Positions 7,171 through 14,165 of a stretch of DNA of 64,000 nucleotides are shown piece by piece. Every line of letters starts with the position of its first letter. The stretch's first letter is position 1. The DNA lies in assembly GCA_947627045.1 (NCBI GenBank), contig CANQUM010000002.1:62001-126000 (forward strand). The letters run 5' to 3'. Origin of the DNA: an uncultured Clostridia bacterium. GTDB taxonomy: Bacteria > Bacillota > Clostridia > Oscillospirales > Ruminococcaceae. The notes beneath the pieces were generated by a model, which saw nothing but the letters and a program-made list of their open reading frames with translations, searched no databases and was not told the origin of the DNA. The position numbers and the translations under genes were made by a program.

Positions 7171-7192
7171 CAAATATTTAATTTACTTTTTT

Positions 7193-7221
7193 ATTATATC
7201 ATTTGGTATTCAGCCTGTCAA
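7193..7221 (-). promoter_or_regulatory. Sigma-A promoter for thiT
   Basis: Minus-strand TTGACA (complement of 7216-7221), 17 bp, TATAAT (complement of 7193-7198), upstream of the TPP aptamer. Confidence 0.85.
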
Positions 7222-7253
7222 TATTTAAGAAAAAAATTTCTTATAAAAAACGC

Positions 7254-7282
7254 TTGACAAGAATATTTTCATATGATAAAAT
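7254..7282 (+). promoter_or_regulatory. Sigma-A promoter for tRNA-Ser
   Basis: TTGACA 7254-7259, 17 bp, TAAAAT 7277-7282, about 27 bp before the expected RNA start and divergent from the thiT promoter. Confidence 0.8.
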
Positions 7283-7315
7283 GATAAAGCTGTTTTATTG
7301 AAGCATATGATTTAC

Positions 7316-7404
7316 GGAGAGATACCGAAGTGGTCATAACGGAACGGTCTTGAAAACCGTCGTACCGTCAGGTACCGTGGGTTCGAATCCCACTCTCTCC
7401 GCCA
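7316..7404 (+). tRNA. tRNA-Ser (anticodon TGA), CCA encoded
   Basis: The acceptor stem GGAGAGA pairs with TCTCTCC. The anticodon arm ACGGT-CTTGAAA-ACCGT contains anticodon TGA, a long variable arm (GTACCGTCAGGTAC) marks the class II tRNA, and the T arm has GGTTCGAATCC. G73 and an encoded CCA (7402-7404) end the gene. Confidence 0.95.
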
Positions 7405-8030
7405 GCAACGATGACGTTGCATCCAAATCGCGTACTGAATTAGTATGCGATTTTTATTATATTCTCGCGTTAATAGTACATACTTAAAAATCTACACTAT
7501 GTCGCCGTAGACGGTTCACGCACTGGTTTGTGCGTGAACTTTTATTTTTACTCGCATTAATATCGAGCACTGTTTTATTATATAGCAATGACGCTGCATC
7601 CAATCGCGTACTGAAAATAGTATGTGATTTTTATTATATTCTTGCGTTAATAGTACATACTTAAAAATCTACACTATGTCGCCGTAGACAGTTCACCCAC
7701 TGGTTTGTGCGTGAACTTTTATTTTTGATCGCATTAATATCAAGCACTTTATATTACTATACAGCGATGACGCTGCATACAATCGCGTACTGAATTAGTA
7801 TGCAATTTTTATTATATTCTCGCATTAATATAAAGTACATACTTAAAAATCCACACTATGTCGCCGTAGACGGTTCACGCACTAGTTTGTGTGTGAACCT
7901 TTATTTTTACTCGCATTAATATAAAGCACTTTATATTACTATACAGCGATGACGCTGCATCCAAATCGCGTACTGAATTAGTATGCGATTTTTATTATAT
8001 TCTCGCGTTAATAAAAGAAAATACTTTTCC
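7405..8030 (+). repeat. Tandem 177-182-bp repeat of terminator-like hairpins after tRNA-Ser
   Basis: Three full copies and one partial copy, starting at 7411, 7588, 7767 and 7949 (common string ATGACG). Each holds up to three stem-loops: a small one at the ATGA loop, hairpin 1 with arms ATCGCGTACT and AGTATGCGAT followed by a T run, and hairpin 2 with arms GTTCACGCAC and GTGCGTGAAC followed by TTTTATTTTT. The first stem is GCAACG/CGTTGC in copy 1 and CAGCG/CGCTG in copies 3 and 4, so both arms changed together. No coding frame fits and I see no convincing promoter inside. Function unknown. Confidence 0.75.
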
Positions 8031-8034
8031 CACC

Positions 8035-8913
8035 TCATTCATCAAGAGCCTTTTTCATAAAATTCTCAGTCGAAATCCCGCTGGCTCGGTTGTATCGGTT
8101 AAGACGGTAAAGACAACCCTCGTCTTTTGATATATAATTCATTTTTTCCTCGACGCCAAAGCTCACCTTGAATCCGCATGCCTTAACAAACTGCGTGCTG
8201 TCGTCGGTAATAGCACCGTATGGGTAAACGTATGTATTAGGAACTATTTCGCAGTTTGCTTTTATCTTATCCATAAAGCTGAGCGTGTCTGACATAAATG
8301 CCGAACGGTAATCGTCGTAGCTTTCATTTCCCATTCTCTTAGAGCCTACCCTTTTTGCCATTGTGTGAAAATTATCCGAGTGGCAGGCTATTTCCACACG
8401 TCCGCTGGTGTAAGCGTCCTTGCAGTCTTTCCATGACATATACGAGTAATTAGGGTTAGGGTCGTTTTCTGCCGTTGCCTTATCACAGAACGCCCCCACT
8501 ACCGCAAAAACAGCTTTCATATTGTACTTCGACAGCAGCGGCAGAACGTAATACATATTATTATAACAGCCGTCGTCAAAACTCAGAATGACCGGCTTTT
8601 CGGGAAGCTCCTTACCTGAATACACATAAGAAATGAGATCCTGACAGAATATCGGTGTGTAGCCGTGTTCTTTTAAATAGAGCATATCGCTTTCAAGCTC
8701 CAAAGGCGAAAGAACATAATCCCCCTGCTTGCTCTCGTCCTTTAATATCGAATGATACATTATAATAGGAAGCTTTACGCCTCTTATGCTTTCTGCAAAG
8801 GCAGAACAGGCATAAACCAAAACCGAAACCAACACCGCTCCCGTAATAAACAAAGACAGCATTTTTAATATTTTTTTTACAGAAATAACTTTAAACAACT
8901 TAGTCACTCCCAA
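8035..8913 (-). CDS. Membrane-anchored polysaccharide deacetylase (NodB domain)
   Basis: 292-residue carbohydrate esterase family 4 type protein. An N-terminal hydrophobic segment (about residues 15-40) anchors or exports it. The catalytic domain starts with IIMYHSI and carries motif 1 SFDDG (Asp113, Asp114, metal-binding and base) and motif 2 region HSDNFH (His178, His183). The histidine spacing is one residue longer than the textbook HxxxH, so exact metal ligation needs alignment. The YPYG motif near residue 230 corresponds to the family's motif 3. Likely role is deacetylating cell-wall or exopolysaccharide GlcNAc outside the membrane. It ends 4 bp after the hairpin repeat array, with no other gene in its operon. 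Confidence 0.85.
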   Translation of the reverse strand: MGVTKLFKVISVKKILKMLSLFITGAVLVSVLVYACSAFAESIRGVKLPIIMYHSILKDESKQGDYVLSPLELESDMLYLKEHGYTPIFCQDLISYVYSGKELPEKPVILSFDDGCYNNMYYVLPLLSKYNMKAVFAVVGAFCDKATAENDPNPNYSYMSWKDCKDAYTSGRVEIACHSDNFHTMAKRVGSKRMGNESYDDYRSAFMSDTLSFMDKIKANCEIVPNTYVYPYGAITDDSTQFVKACGFKVSFGVEEKMNYISKDEGCLYRLNRYNRASGISTENFMKKALDE

Positions 8914-8972
8914 AAGATAAAGGCTATAATACTATACATATTAGAATGTTTATATAATTATTTGTATTATTC

Positions 8973-9001
8973 TTGTTTTTGATAATTTATTATGCTATAA
9001 T
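8973..9001 (+). promoter_or_regulatory. Promoter of the phosphofructokinase gene
   Basis: TTGTTT 8973-8978, 17 bp, TATAAT 8996-9001; the start codon is 33 bp downstream. Confidence 0.65.
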
Positions 9002-9033
9002 TATCTAAAGAATTTGAATAAAGGTGAAGTATT

Positions 9034-10116
9034 ATGGCAAGACGAGTAGGTATTTTAACTAGCGGAGGAGACTGTCCGGGTCTTAATGCAACTATCAGAG
9101 GCGTTGCAAAGGCTTGTTACCAGAAATTTGGCACAGACGGCGTTGAAATTATAGGTATTCAGGACGGATATTCAGGGCTTATAAATAACCAGTGCAGACT
9201 GATGTCGCCGTCAGATTTTTCGGGCATTCTCACTCAGGGCGGAACTATTTTCGGAACGAAAAGAACGCCATACAAGATGATGCAGGTCATTGAAGAAGAC
9301 AACGTAAACAAAGTAAAGTCAATGAAACAGACCTACAAAAAGCAAAAGCTTGACTGTCTTTTAACACTTGGCGGAAACGGAACTCATAAGACGGCAAATC
9401 TTCTCTCGAACGAGGGGCTTAACGTAATAGGGCTCCCGAAAACCATTGACAACGACATCTGGGGAACAGACGTAACCTTTGGCTTTCACTCTGCCGTTGA
9501 CATTGCCACCGACGTTATAGACAGACTTCACACAACGGCGAACTCTCACGGAAGAACCTTAGTTGTTGAAATTATGGGAAACAAAGCTGGCTGGCTTACG
9601 CTTTATTCGGGAATAGCAGGAGGTGCTGACATAATTGTCATACCCGAGATCCCATTTGATATAAAGAAAATCTGCAAGGCGGTTGAAAAGCGCGCAAAAA
9701 GAGGAAGTGCTTTTTCAATCTTAGCTGTTGCCGAAGGAGCTTTCGACGAGGACGAAGCAAAGCTAAAGAAAAAAGAACGTGCAAGAAGAAGAGCAGAGGC
9801 AGGAGAAACTACCGCTACAAACAGAATTGCCAAAGCTATCGAGCAGAACACAGGCTTTGAAACAAGAGTCTGCGTTCCGGGTCATATGCTGAGAGGGGGA
9901 AGTCCGTCCGCTTATGACAGAGTTTTGGCAACAAAGTTCGGCTGTCATGCTGCTAATCTTATAGAACAGGACAAGTATGGCTATGCGGTCGCAATGAAGA
10001 ATAACATAGTTACTGAAAACAAGCTCGAAGATGTCGCAGGCAAAACAAAGTTTGTTCCTGTTGACGACCAGCTTATAAAAACTGCAAGGGATATTGGAAT
10101 TTCATTCGGTAATTAG
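9034..10116 (+). CDS. pfkA: 6-phosphofructokinase, group III-like
   Basis: 360-residue phosphofructokinase converting fructose 6-phosphate to fructose 1,6-bisphosphate in glycolysis. It has the N-terminal LTSGGDCPGLNATIRG motif, the nucleotide/phosphoryl-donor loop GGNGT (residues 113-117), the catalytic PKTIDND (135-141; Asp139 base, Asp141) and EIMGNKAGW. Compared with classical ATP enzymes (GGDGS and PGTIDND), the donor-site Gly is kept, but a Lys replaces Gly at the position corresponding to E. coli 124, and Asn replaces the Mg-binding Asp103. This mixed signature is seen in group III enzymes, so ATP versus pyrophosphate use cannot be settled from sequence alone. The start is ATG after AAGGTGAAG. 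A dispersed repeat begins immediately after the stop codon. Confidence 0.9.
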   Translation: MARRVGILTSGGDCPGLNATIRGVAKACYQKFGTDGVEIIGIQDGYSGLINNQCRLMSPSDFSGILTQGGTIFGTKRTPYKMMQVIEEDNVNKVKSMKQTYKKQKLDCLLTLGGNGTHKTANLLSNEGLNVIGLPKTIDNDIWGTDVTFGFHSAVDIATDVIDRLHTTANSHGRTLVVEIMGNKAGWLTLYSGIAGGADIIVIPEIPFDIKKICKAVEKRAKRGSAFSILAVAEGAFDEDEAKLKKKERARRRAEAGETTATNRIAKAIEQNTGFETRVCVPGHMLRGGSPSAYDRVLATKFGCHAANLIEQDKYGYAVAMKNNIVTENKLEDVAGKTKFVPVDDQLIKTARDIGISFGN

Positions 10117-10185
10117 CCGGCGTGACGCCGGATGCTCTTCCGCCTTTGAATAGTTTAATAAATGTTATAGTCTTCACAACGGCGG
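10117..10185 (+). repeat. Dispersed GC-rich repeat, copy 1
   Basis: Begins directly after the pfkA stop: CCGGCGTGACGCCGG hairpin, GATGC, then CCGCCTTTG and 30-odd AT-rich bases ending in CAACGGCGG. The same arrangement follows the radical SAM gene (17164-17233), and related elements lie at 20815-20998 and 29277-29590. Confidence 0.7.
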
Positions 10186-10247
10186 AATTTTACTTTGTGG
10201 AAAGATTATTCTTGCTTTTTAGCTCGAAAATTCTTGCATCTAAATGC

Positions 10248-10275
10248 TTGACAAATGAAAATCATATGTTATAAT
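10248..10275 (+). promoter_or_regulatory. Promoter of type I antitoxin RNA, locus 1
   Basis: TTGACA 10248-10253, 16 bp, TATAAT 10270-10275. Confidence 0.8.
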
Positions 10276-10281
10276 ATAGAT

Positions 10282-10391
10282 GTAAAAAGAGAATACTGCA
10301 CATGGGCAATTAATTGCCTTGGCGGTGTTTCTCCCTTTGTTTAGTTGATGAACAACCGAACTTTGGATGAGTGGCGGTTGTTCTTTTTATT
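10282..10391 (+). ncRNA. Antitoxin RNA of type I toxin-antitoxin locus 1
   Basis: Predicted RNA of about 110 nt from a strong promoter to a terminator with arms AACAACCG and CGGTTGTT followed by CTTTTTATTT. It runs toward the small toxin gene on the opposite strand and is antisense to the 3' part of that transcript. Its 5' portion (GAGAATACTGCACATG, later GGCGGTGTTTCTCC) resembles the 5' portion of the toxin mRNA itself. A near-copy exists at 29670-29775. Confidence 0.7.
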
Positions 10392-10410
10392 TATGTAATA
10401 AAAAGATTTC

Positions 10411-10500
10411 TTACTTTTTGTTACAAAAAATTTCGTAACACAGTGTGATAACACTTATGATAACACTCGTATAGAAAAACAGTTCCGAGAAACTTATCAT
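10411..10500 (-). CDS. Small hydrophobic type I toxin, locus 1
   Basis: 29-residue peptide with a central membrane-spanning stretch (FFYTSVIISVITLCYEIF) and a basic end (NKK), as in Fst/TxpA-like membrane toxins. The ribosome site GGGGGTGG lies just before the ATG at 10500 and is paired with CTCCCC across a GAAAA loop, so translation should be restrained by mRNA structure. The transcript starts from a perfect promoter (10563-10591) and reads into the antisense RNA gene. The paralogue at 29803-29886 shares the pattern YT, ISVI, LCY, IF, K. Family placement is by resemblance only. Confidence 0.72.
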   Translation of the reverse strand: MISFSELFFYTSVIISVITLCYEIFCNKK

Positions 10501-10562
10501 TGTTACCACCCCCTTTTCGGGGAGAAAACCGCCTACCGTTCATGTACAGTACTCTCGTGTTT

Positions 10563-10591
10563 ATTATAAATTAAAATGAATAATTTGTCAA
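10563..10591 (-). promoter_or_regulatory. Toxin promoter, locus 1
   Basis: Minus-strand TTGACA (complement of 10586-10591), 17 bp, TATAAT (complement of 10563-10568). Confidence 0.85.
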
Positions 10592-10616
10592 ATTATGTTG
10601 CCCGCCAAACCGCTAG

Positions 10617-10645
10617 TTGCATTTTTATGAAAAATAAGGTATAAT
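10617..10645 (+). promoter_or_regulatory. Promoter of fba
   Basis: TTGCAT 10617-10622, 17 bp, TATAAT 10640-10645, 36 bp before the aldolase start. Confidence 0.75.
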
Positions 10646-10680
10646 AGCTTTGTTATATTAAATTTGGAGGTAAAATATTT

Positions 10681-11544
10681 ATGTTAGTTTCGGCAAAGGA
10701 AATGCTAAACAAAGCGAGAGAAGGTAAATATGCAGTTGGTCAGTTCAACATCAACAATCTTGAATGGACTAAGGCTATTTTACTTACCGCACAGGAACAG
10801 AACTCACCTGTTATTCTGGGTGTTTCTGAGGGTGCAGGAAAATATATGTGCGGTTACAAGACGGTTGTCGGCATGGTTAAAGGAATGTTAGAAGAGCTTG
10901 GTATCACGGTACCTGTTGCGCTTCACCTTGATCACGGCTCATACGACGGAGCAAAGGCTTGTATCGAGGCAGGCTTCAGCTCGGTAATGTTCGACGGCTC
11001 GCACTATCCTATTGAGGAAAACATCGAAAAGACAAAGGAGCTTGTTTCAGAGTGTGAAAAGCTAGGTCTTTCTATTGAAGCAGAAGTCGGCTCAATAGGC
11101 GGAGAAGAAGACGGAGTTATCGGCGCAGGCGAATGTGCAGACCCCGACGAGTGCAAAGCAATAGCTGACTTAGGTGTTACAATGCTTGCTGCGGGAATAG
11201 GAAACATTCACGGTAAATATCCTGAAAACTGGGCAGGGCTCTCGTTTGAAACGCTTGCTGCCGTTAAAGAAAAGGTTGGCGATATGCCGCTTGTTCTTCA
11301 CGGAGGAACAGGTATACCTGAGGATATGATAAAGAAAGCAATCTCTCTTGGAGTTGCTAAAATCAACGTAAATACAGAATGTCAGCTTGCTTTTCAGGAA
11401 GCTACAAGAAAGTATATAGAAGAGGGCAAGGACAAGCAGGGTAAGGGCTTCGACCCGAGAAAGCTCCTTGCACCAGGCTTTGAAGCTATTAAAGAAACCG
11501 TAAAAGAAAAGATGGAGCTTTTCGGTTCAATAGGCAAGGCATAA
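10681..11544 (+). CDS. fba: Class II fructose-bisphosphate aldolase
   Basis: 287-residue zinc-dependent aldolase that splits fructose 1,6-bisphosphate into dihydroxyacetone phosphate and glyceraldehyde 3-phosphate. Key motifs are HLDHGS (His82, Asp84, His85: zinc ligand and catalytic acid), EAEVGSIGGEEDG, GNIHGKYP (zinc His) and LHGGTGIPED (zinc His and phosphate loop), with NVNTECQLAF near the C-terminus. Length is typical for the short class II type. It lies downstream of pfkA in the same direction, so two consecutive glycolytic steps are neighbours, but a toxin-antitoxin locus and a separate promoter sit between them. Start is ATG after TTGGAGG. Confidence 0.95.
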   Translation: MLVSAKEMLNKAREGKYAVGQFNINNLEWTKAILLTAQEQNSPVILGVSEGAGKYMCGYKTVVGMVKGMLEELGITVPVALHLDHGSYDGAKACIEAGFSSVMFDGSHYPIEENIEKTKELVSECEKLGLSIEAEVGSIGGEEDGVIGAGECADPDECKAIADLGVTMLAAGIGNIHGKYPENWAGLSFETLAAVKEKVGDMPLVLHGGTGIPEDMIKKAISLGVAKINVNTECQLAFQEATRKYIEEGKDKQGKGFDPRKLLAPGFEAIKETVKEKMELFGSIGKA

Positions 11545-11562
11545 ATCTATTTCTAAGTTAAT

Positions 11563-11603
11563 ACCGAGTGTAGCCTAGTCACCACTCGTTAATAAAAACA
11601 GGG
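11563..11603 (+). promoter_or_regulatory. preQ1-I type riboswitch aptamer upstream of queT
   Basis: CGAGTG pairs with CACTCG to close a loop containing TAGCCTAGTCAC. An A-rich tail TTAATAAAAACAGGG follows, whose AGG can pair with CCT of the loop to give the H-type pseudoknot of preQ1-I aptamers. Its position before a QueT transporter supports the call; the loop differs somewhat from the textbook consensus. Confidence 0.65.
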
Positions 11604-11616
11604 ATAATACTGAAAT

Positions 11617-11648
11617 TAAAGGCGTATCCTTGTGGTACGCTTTCTTTA
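11617..11648 (+). terminator. Terminator of the preQ1 leader
   Basis: AAAGGCGTA and TACGCTTT form a stem followed by CTTT, between the aptamer and the queT ribosome site; likely the expression platform. Confidence 0.6.
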
Positions 11649-11677
11649 TCGCTAAATATTTATTAGGAGAAAATTTT

Positions 11678-12226
11678 ATGAAAAATCTAAGTGTAAGAAA
11701 AATCGCAGTTTTATCTGTAACAGCGGCTTTGTATGTCGCAGTTACAATGGCTTTAGGCTCCCTTGCCTATGGTAATATACAGTTTCGCATATCGGAAGTA
11801 TTAGTGCTTCTCTGCTTTTATAAAAGAGAATACTGCTACTCAATGGTCGTAGGCTGTCTTATCGCCAATATAATCAGCACTGTCGGTGCAATTGATATGG
11901 TAGTGGGAACTCTCGCAACTCTGCTCGCTGTTGCGGTAATAGTCTTATGTTCAGAGTGTCTCCCCCGATTTTTTGAAAACAAATTCGGTATGAGTGAAAA
12001 TGCCGCTTTGACTTTCTCTTTGATTACAGCGTCATTGGCGCCTGTGGTATTTAACGGAATATTAGTAGGGTTAGAACTTAAATATGTTTTCTCACTGCCT
12101 CTGTTTCTGTCAATGGGTCAGGTCGCTCTGGGAGAGCTTGTTTGCGTTAGTATAATAGGAGTTATACTCTTTAAGCTTCTAGAAAAAAACAAAGCGTTTA
12201 TGAAGCTGATAAGGTTTGGCGAATAA
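11678..12226 (+). CDS. queT: QueT-family queuosine-precursor transporter
   Basis: 182-residue membrane protein with five to six helices, of the QueT type (ECF S-component-like) proposed to import queuosine precursors such as preQ1. Recognisable features are the N-terminal ALYVAVTMAL helix, the QFRISEVLVLL segment near residue 42 that is characteristic of this family, and IANIISTVGAIDMVVGTLATLLAV. The start is the ATG at 11678 after AGGAG. An in-frame ATG at 11630 would place the start inside the leader terminator and is not used here. The riboswitch-like leader at 11563-11648 explains its control. Confidence 0.85.
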   Translation: MKNLSVRKIAVLSVTAALYVAVTMALGSLAYGNIQFRISEVLVLLCFYKREYCYSMVVGCLIANIISTVGAIDMVVGTLATLLAVAVIVLCSECLPRFFENKFGMSENAALTFSLITASLAPVVFNGILVGLELKYVFSLPLFLSMGQVALGELVCVSIIGVILFKLLEKNKAFMKLIRFGE

Positions 12227-12252
12227 ATACTGTTAAACAGCTTGCAAAGCTA

Positions 12253-12281
12253 TTGACCGTTTAAAATTAATAGGGTATAAT
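12253..12281 (+). promoter_or_regulatory. Promoter of the YD-like repeat protein gene
   Basis: TTGACC 12253-12258, 17 bp, TATAAT 12276-12281, 37 bp before the start codon. Confidence 0.75.
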
Positions 12282-12318
12282 AAATTTACAAAAGATTATT
12301 TTATTTAGGAGAAAAGCT

Positions 12319-13875
12319 ATGAAAAAAAGGATTATGGTTTTATTTACAGCTATAGTAATGACAATGAGTCTTATAGGAGTTGTTCCTTCTGTAAATGCAG
12401 TGAATACTGAAAATGCAGTAAAGACTGTAAAAACGCTTAAAAAGATTGGAAGACAAAAAATTAAATCTGTTCTCGGACGTGATCTGTTAGACGACTTCAT
12501 AGATGATGACGACGCTGAATACACTTATGACGAAAACGGAAACGTAACATTTATTTCGTACAGCGACGGCTCATGGGAAAGTTTTGAATATAACGAAAAC
12601 GGAGACCAAACATACTATGAAAACAGCGACGGCGATACATACACATCAAAATGGACATATACTTATTTTGATGACGGAAGCATAAAAACAAAGCACAGAG
12701 AGGACAGCAACGGTTTCTGGGAAAATTACGAGTATAACGAAGACGGTTATGAAACATATTTTGAAAACAACTACGGTTACGGTTATAATATTGAATACGA
12801 CGAAGTAAATAAAGAAATAATTTATAAATATCTCAACAACAGCTGGGAAAAATTCAAATATGATGATGACGGAAATGTTATCAGCCATGAAAATAATTAT
12901 TGGGAAACCTTTGAATATAAAGAGAACGGTAATATTTTAATAGAAACCAGTGATGGTTATAATATAGAAACCGATGAATACGGAAACATTCTTTATGTTG
13001 AAGACGGAGACGGCAACTGGCAAAAAAGAGAGTACGATAAAAACGGCAATGAAATACGTTATGAAGACAGCGATAACTTTTGGGAAGAGACCGAATATGA
13101 TGATAACGGAAACATTATTCATATAAAAGACAGCAACGGCTATTGGGAAGACACAGAATACGATGAATACGGAAACATAACACACTATGCAGACAGCGAG
13201 GGGTATTCGGAGGATAATACCTATGACGAAAACGGCAATTGTACATATACTAAATATAACGACGAAAGCTGGGTAAAAAACACCTACAGCGAAGACGGCT
13301 ATCTAACATTATCCGAGTACAGCGACGGAAGCTGGGAGAAATATAAATACGATGCAGACGGAGAAATAGTATACTACGAAAAGGGAAATGCTCCTTTAAA
13401 TGATGATAATAATACTTCAAATAATAAGCCGTCAGGAACAAAGCCATCTAACTCAAACCCGTCAGCAAAGCCTGTGCAGAATAAAAACAATTATAATTCT
13501 GCCAATAAAATCGCAGCAACTACCATTAATAGTGATAAAAATAAAGAAAAGGCACAGAAGTCTATAAGCAAAGCAAAAATAAAAAAGCTTAAGGCTTTAA
13601 GCAAGAAAAAGAAAAGTATAAATGTATCCTGGAAAAAGATAAAAAAAGCAAGAGGTTATGAGGTTCAGATCTCCGCAAACAGAAAATTTAAGAAGAATGT
13701 AATTAAGAAATTCACTACTAAGAATAAGCTGACTGTTAAAAACCGCAAAATAAAAAGCGGCAAGATCTACTATGTACGGGTAAGACCATATGCGGAATAT
13801 AAAGACGCTAACGGCATAACTAAGAGAGTAAGCGGAAACTGGAGCAAAAAGGTAAAGAAATTAAAGGCTAAATAA
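12319..13875 (+). CDS. Secreted YD-like repeat protein with C-terminal Fn3-like domain
   Basis: 518-residue exported protein. Residues 1-28 form a signal peptide ending near VNA. From about residue 67 to 360 there are about 14 repeats of roughly 20 residues with the pattern xYDENGNxxxYxxSDGxWE, rich in Asp, Asn, Tyr and Trp and resembling YD or MORN-like beta repeats of surface and Rhs-type proteins. A low-complexity Asn/Ser/Pro linker (about 362-415) follows. The last 100 residues are a very lysine-rich fibronectin type III-like domain with INVSWKKIKKARGYEVQIS and YYVRVRPYA. A nearly identical domain ends the 1506-residue protein at 58938. The strongly basic domain could bind anionic wall polymers. 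No enzyme motif is visible; function unknown. Confidence 0.8.
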   Translation: MKKRIMVLFTAIVMTMSLIGVVPSVNAVNTENAVKTVKTLKKIGRQKIKSVLGRDLLDDFIDDDDAEYTYDENGNVTFISYSDGSWESFEYNENGDQTYYENSDGDTYTSKWTYTYFDDGSIKTKHREDSNGFWENYEYNEDGYETYFENNYGYGYNIEYDEVNKEIIYKYLNNSWEKFKYDDDGNVISHENNYWETFEYKENGNILIETSDGYNIETDEYGNILYVEDGDGNWQKREYDKNGNEIRYEDSDNFWEETEYDDNGNIIHIKDSNGYWEDTEYDEYGNITHYADSEGYSEDNTYDENGNCTYTKYNDESWVKNTYSEDGYLTLSEYSDGSWEKYKYDADGEIVYYEKGNAPLNDDNNTSNNKPSGTKPSNSNPSAKPVQNKNNYNSANKIAATTINSDKNKEKAQKSISKAKIKKLKALSKKKKSINVSWKKIKKARGYEVQISANRKFKKNVIKKFTTKNKLTVKNRKIKSGKIYYVRVRPYAEYKDANGITKRVSGNWSKKVKKLKAK

Positions 13876-13881
13876 AATACT

Positions 13882-13913
13882 AAAAATCGCTTTGTTAATG
13901 CAGAGCGATTTTT
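13882..13913 (+). terminator. Terminator after the YD-like repeat gene
   Basis: AAAATCGCT and AGCGATTTTT form the stem, with a T run at the end. Confidence 0.8.
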
Positions 13914-13942
13914 AATTTTCAACAAAAAATAATTAAAATCAC

Positions 13943-13971
13943 TTGCAATTTATAGTCAAATAGTATATAAT
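13943..13971 (+). promoter_or_regulatory. Promoter of the 6S-like RNA
   Basis: TTGCAA 13943-13948, 17 bp, TATAAT 13966-13971. Confidence 0.75.
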
Positions 13972-13977
13972 TGTATC

Positions 13978-14135
13978 ATTAGTAGTAATATATATTGTTT
14001 AATTTTAAGAGGGTACGTCCCTTTAGTAAAGAAGGAAGCATTCAGCAGTTGTTATAAATTGCTGTTTGATACGAAATGTTTTCTGCTGACCTCACGCAGG
14101 GAACATATGCCTGAATTATATAATATCTGATTTGC
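13978..14135 (+). ncRNA. 6S-like structured RNA (candidate ssrS)
   Basis: About 155 nt that fold like 6S RNA. A long terminal stem pairs 13992-14005 with 14113-14126 (13 of 14 positions), continued by GGGTACGTCCCT (14011-14022) with AGGGAACATATGCC (14098-14111). A large open central region is followed by an apical arm pairing GGAAGCATT (14034-14042) with AATGTTTTC (14075-14083), and a hairpin CAGCAGTT/AATTGCTG (14043-14064). 6S RNA sequesters sigma-A RNA polymerase. I see no clear intrinsic terminator, and the next gene begins 30 bp later, so a long structured leader of the EF-G gene is the alternative. Confidence 0.5.
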
Positions 14136-14165
14136 TACAAATTTATGTTGAATGGAGAGATAACA

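Noticed and set aside
7316-8030. Integrated element using tRNA-Ser as attachment site
   Set aside because: No second copy of the tRNA 3' end, no integrase and no mobile genes; the downstream DNA is only the tandem hairpin repeat.
10300-10315. Link between GGGCAATT in the antitoxin RNAs and GGCAATTG in class A array loops
   Set aside because: The shared string is only seven to eight bases in AT-rich DNA; too short to claim a common origin or target.
11630-11677. Upstream start of queT at 11630
   Set aside because: It would place 16 codons within the leader terminator and lacks a ribosome site; the ATG at 11678 follows AGGAG.
14031-14040. SRP RNA signature (GAAGGAAGCA resembles the GGAAGGAAGCA of 4.5S/SRP RNA)
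   Set aside because: The surrounding pairing does not give the SRP hairpin with its symmetric loop; the longer pairing pattern fits a 6S-like fold better.
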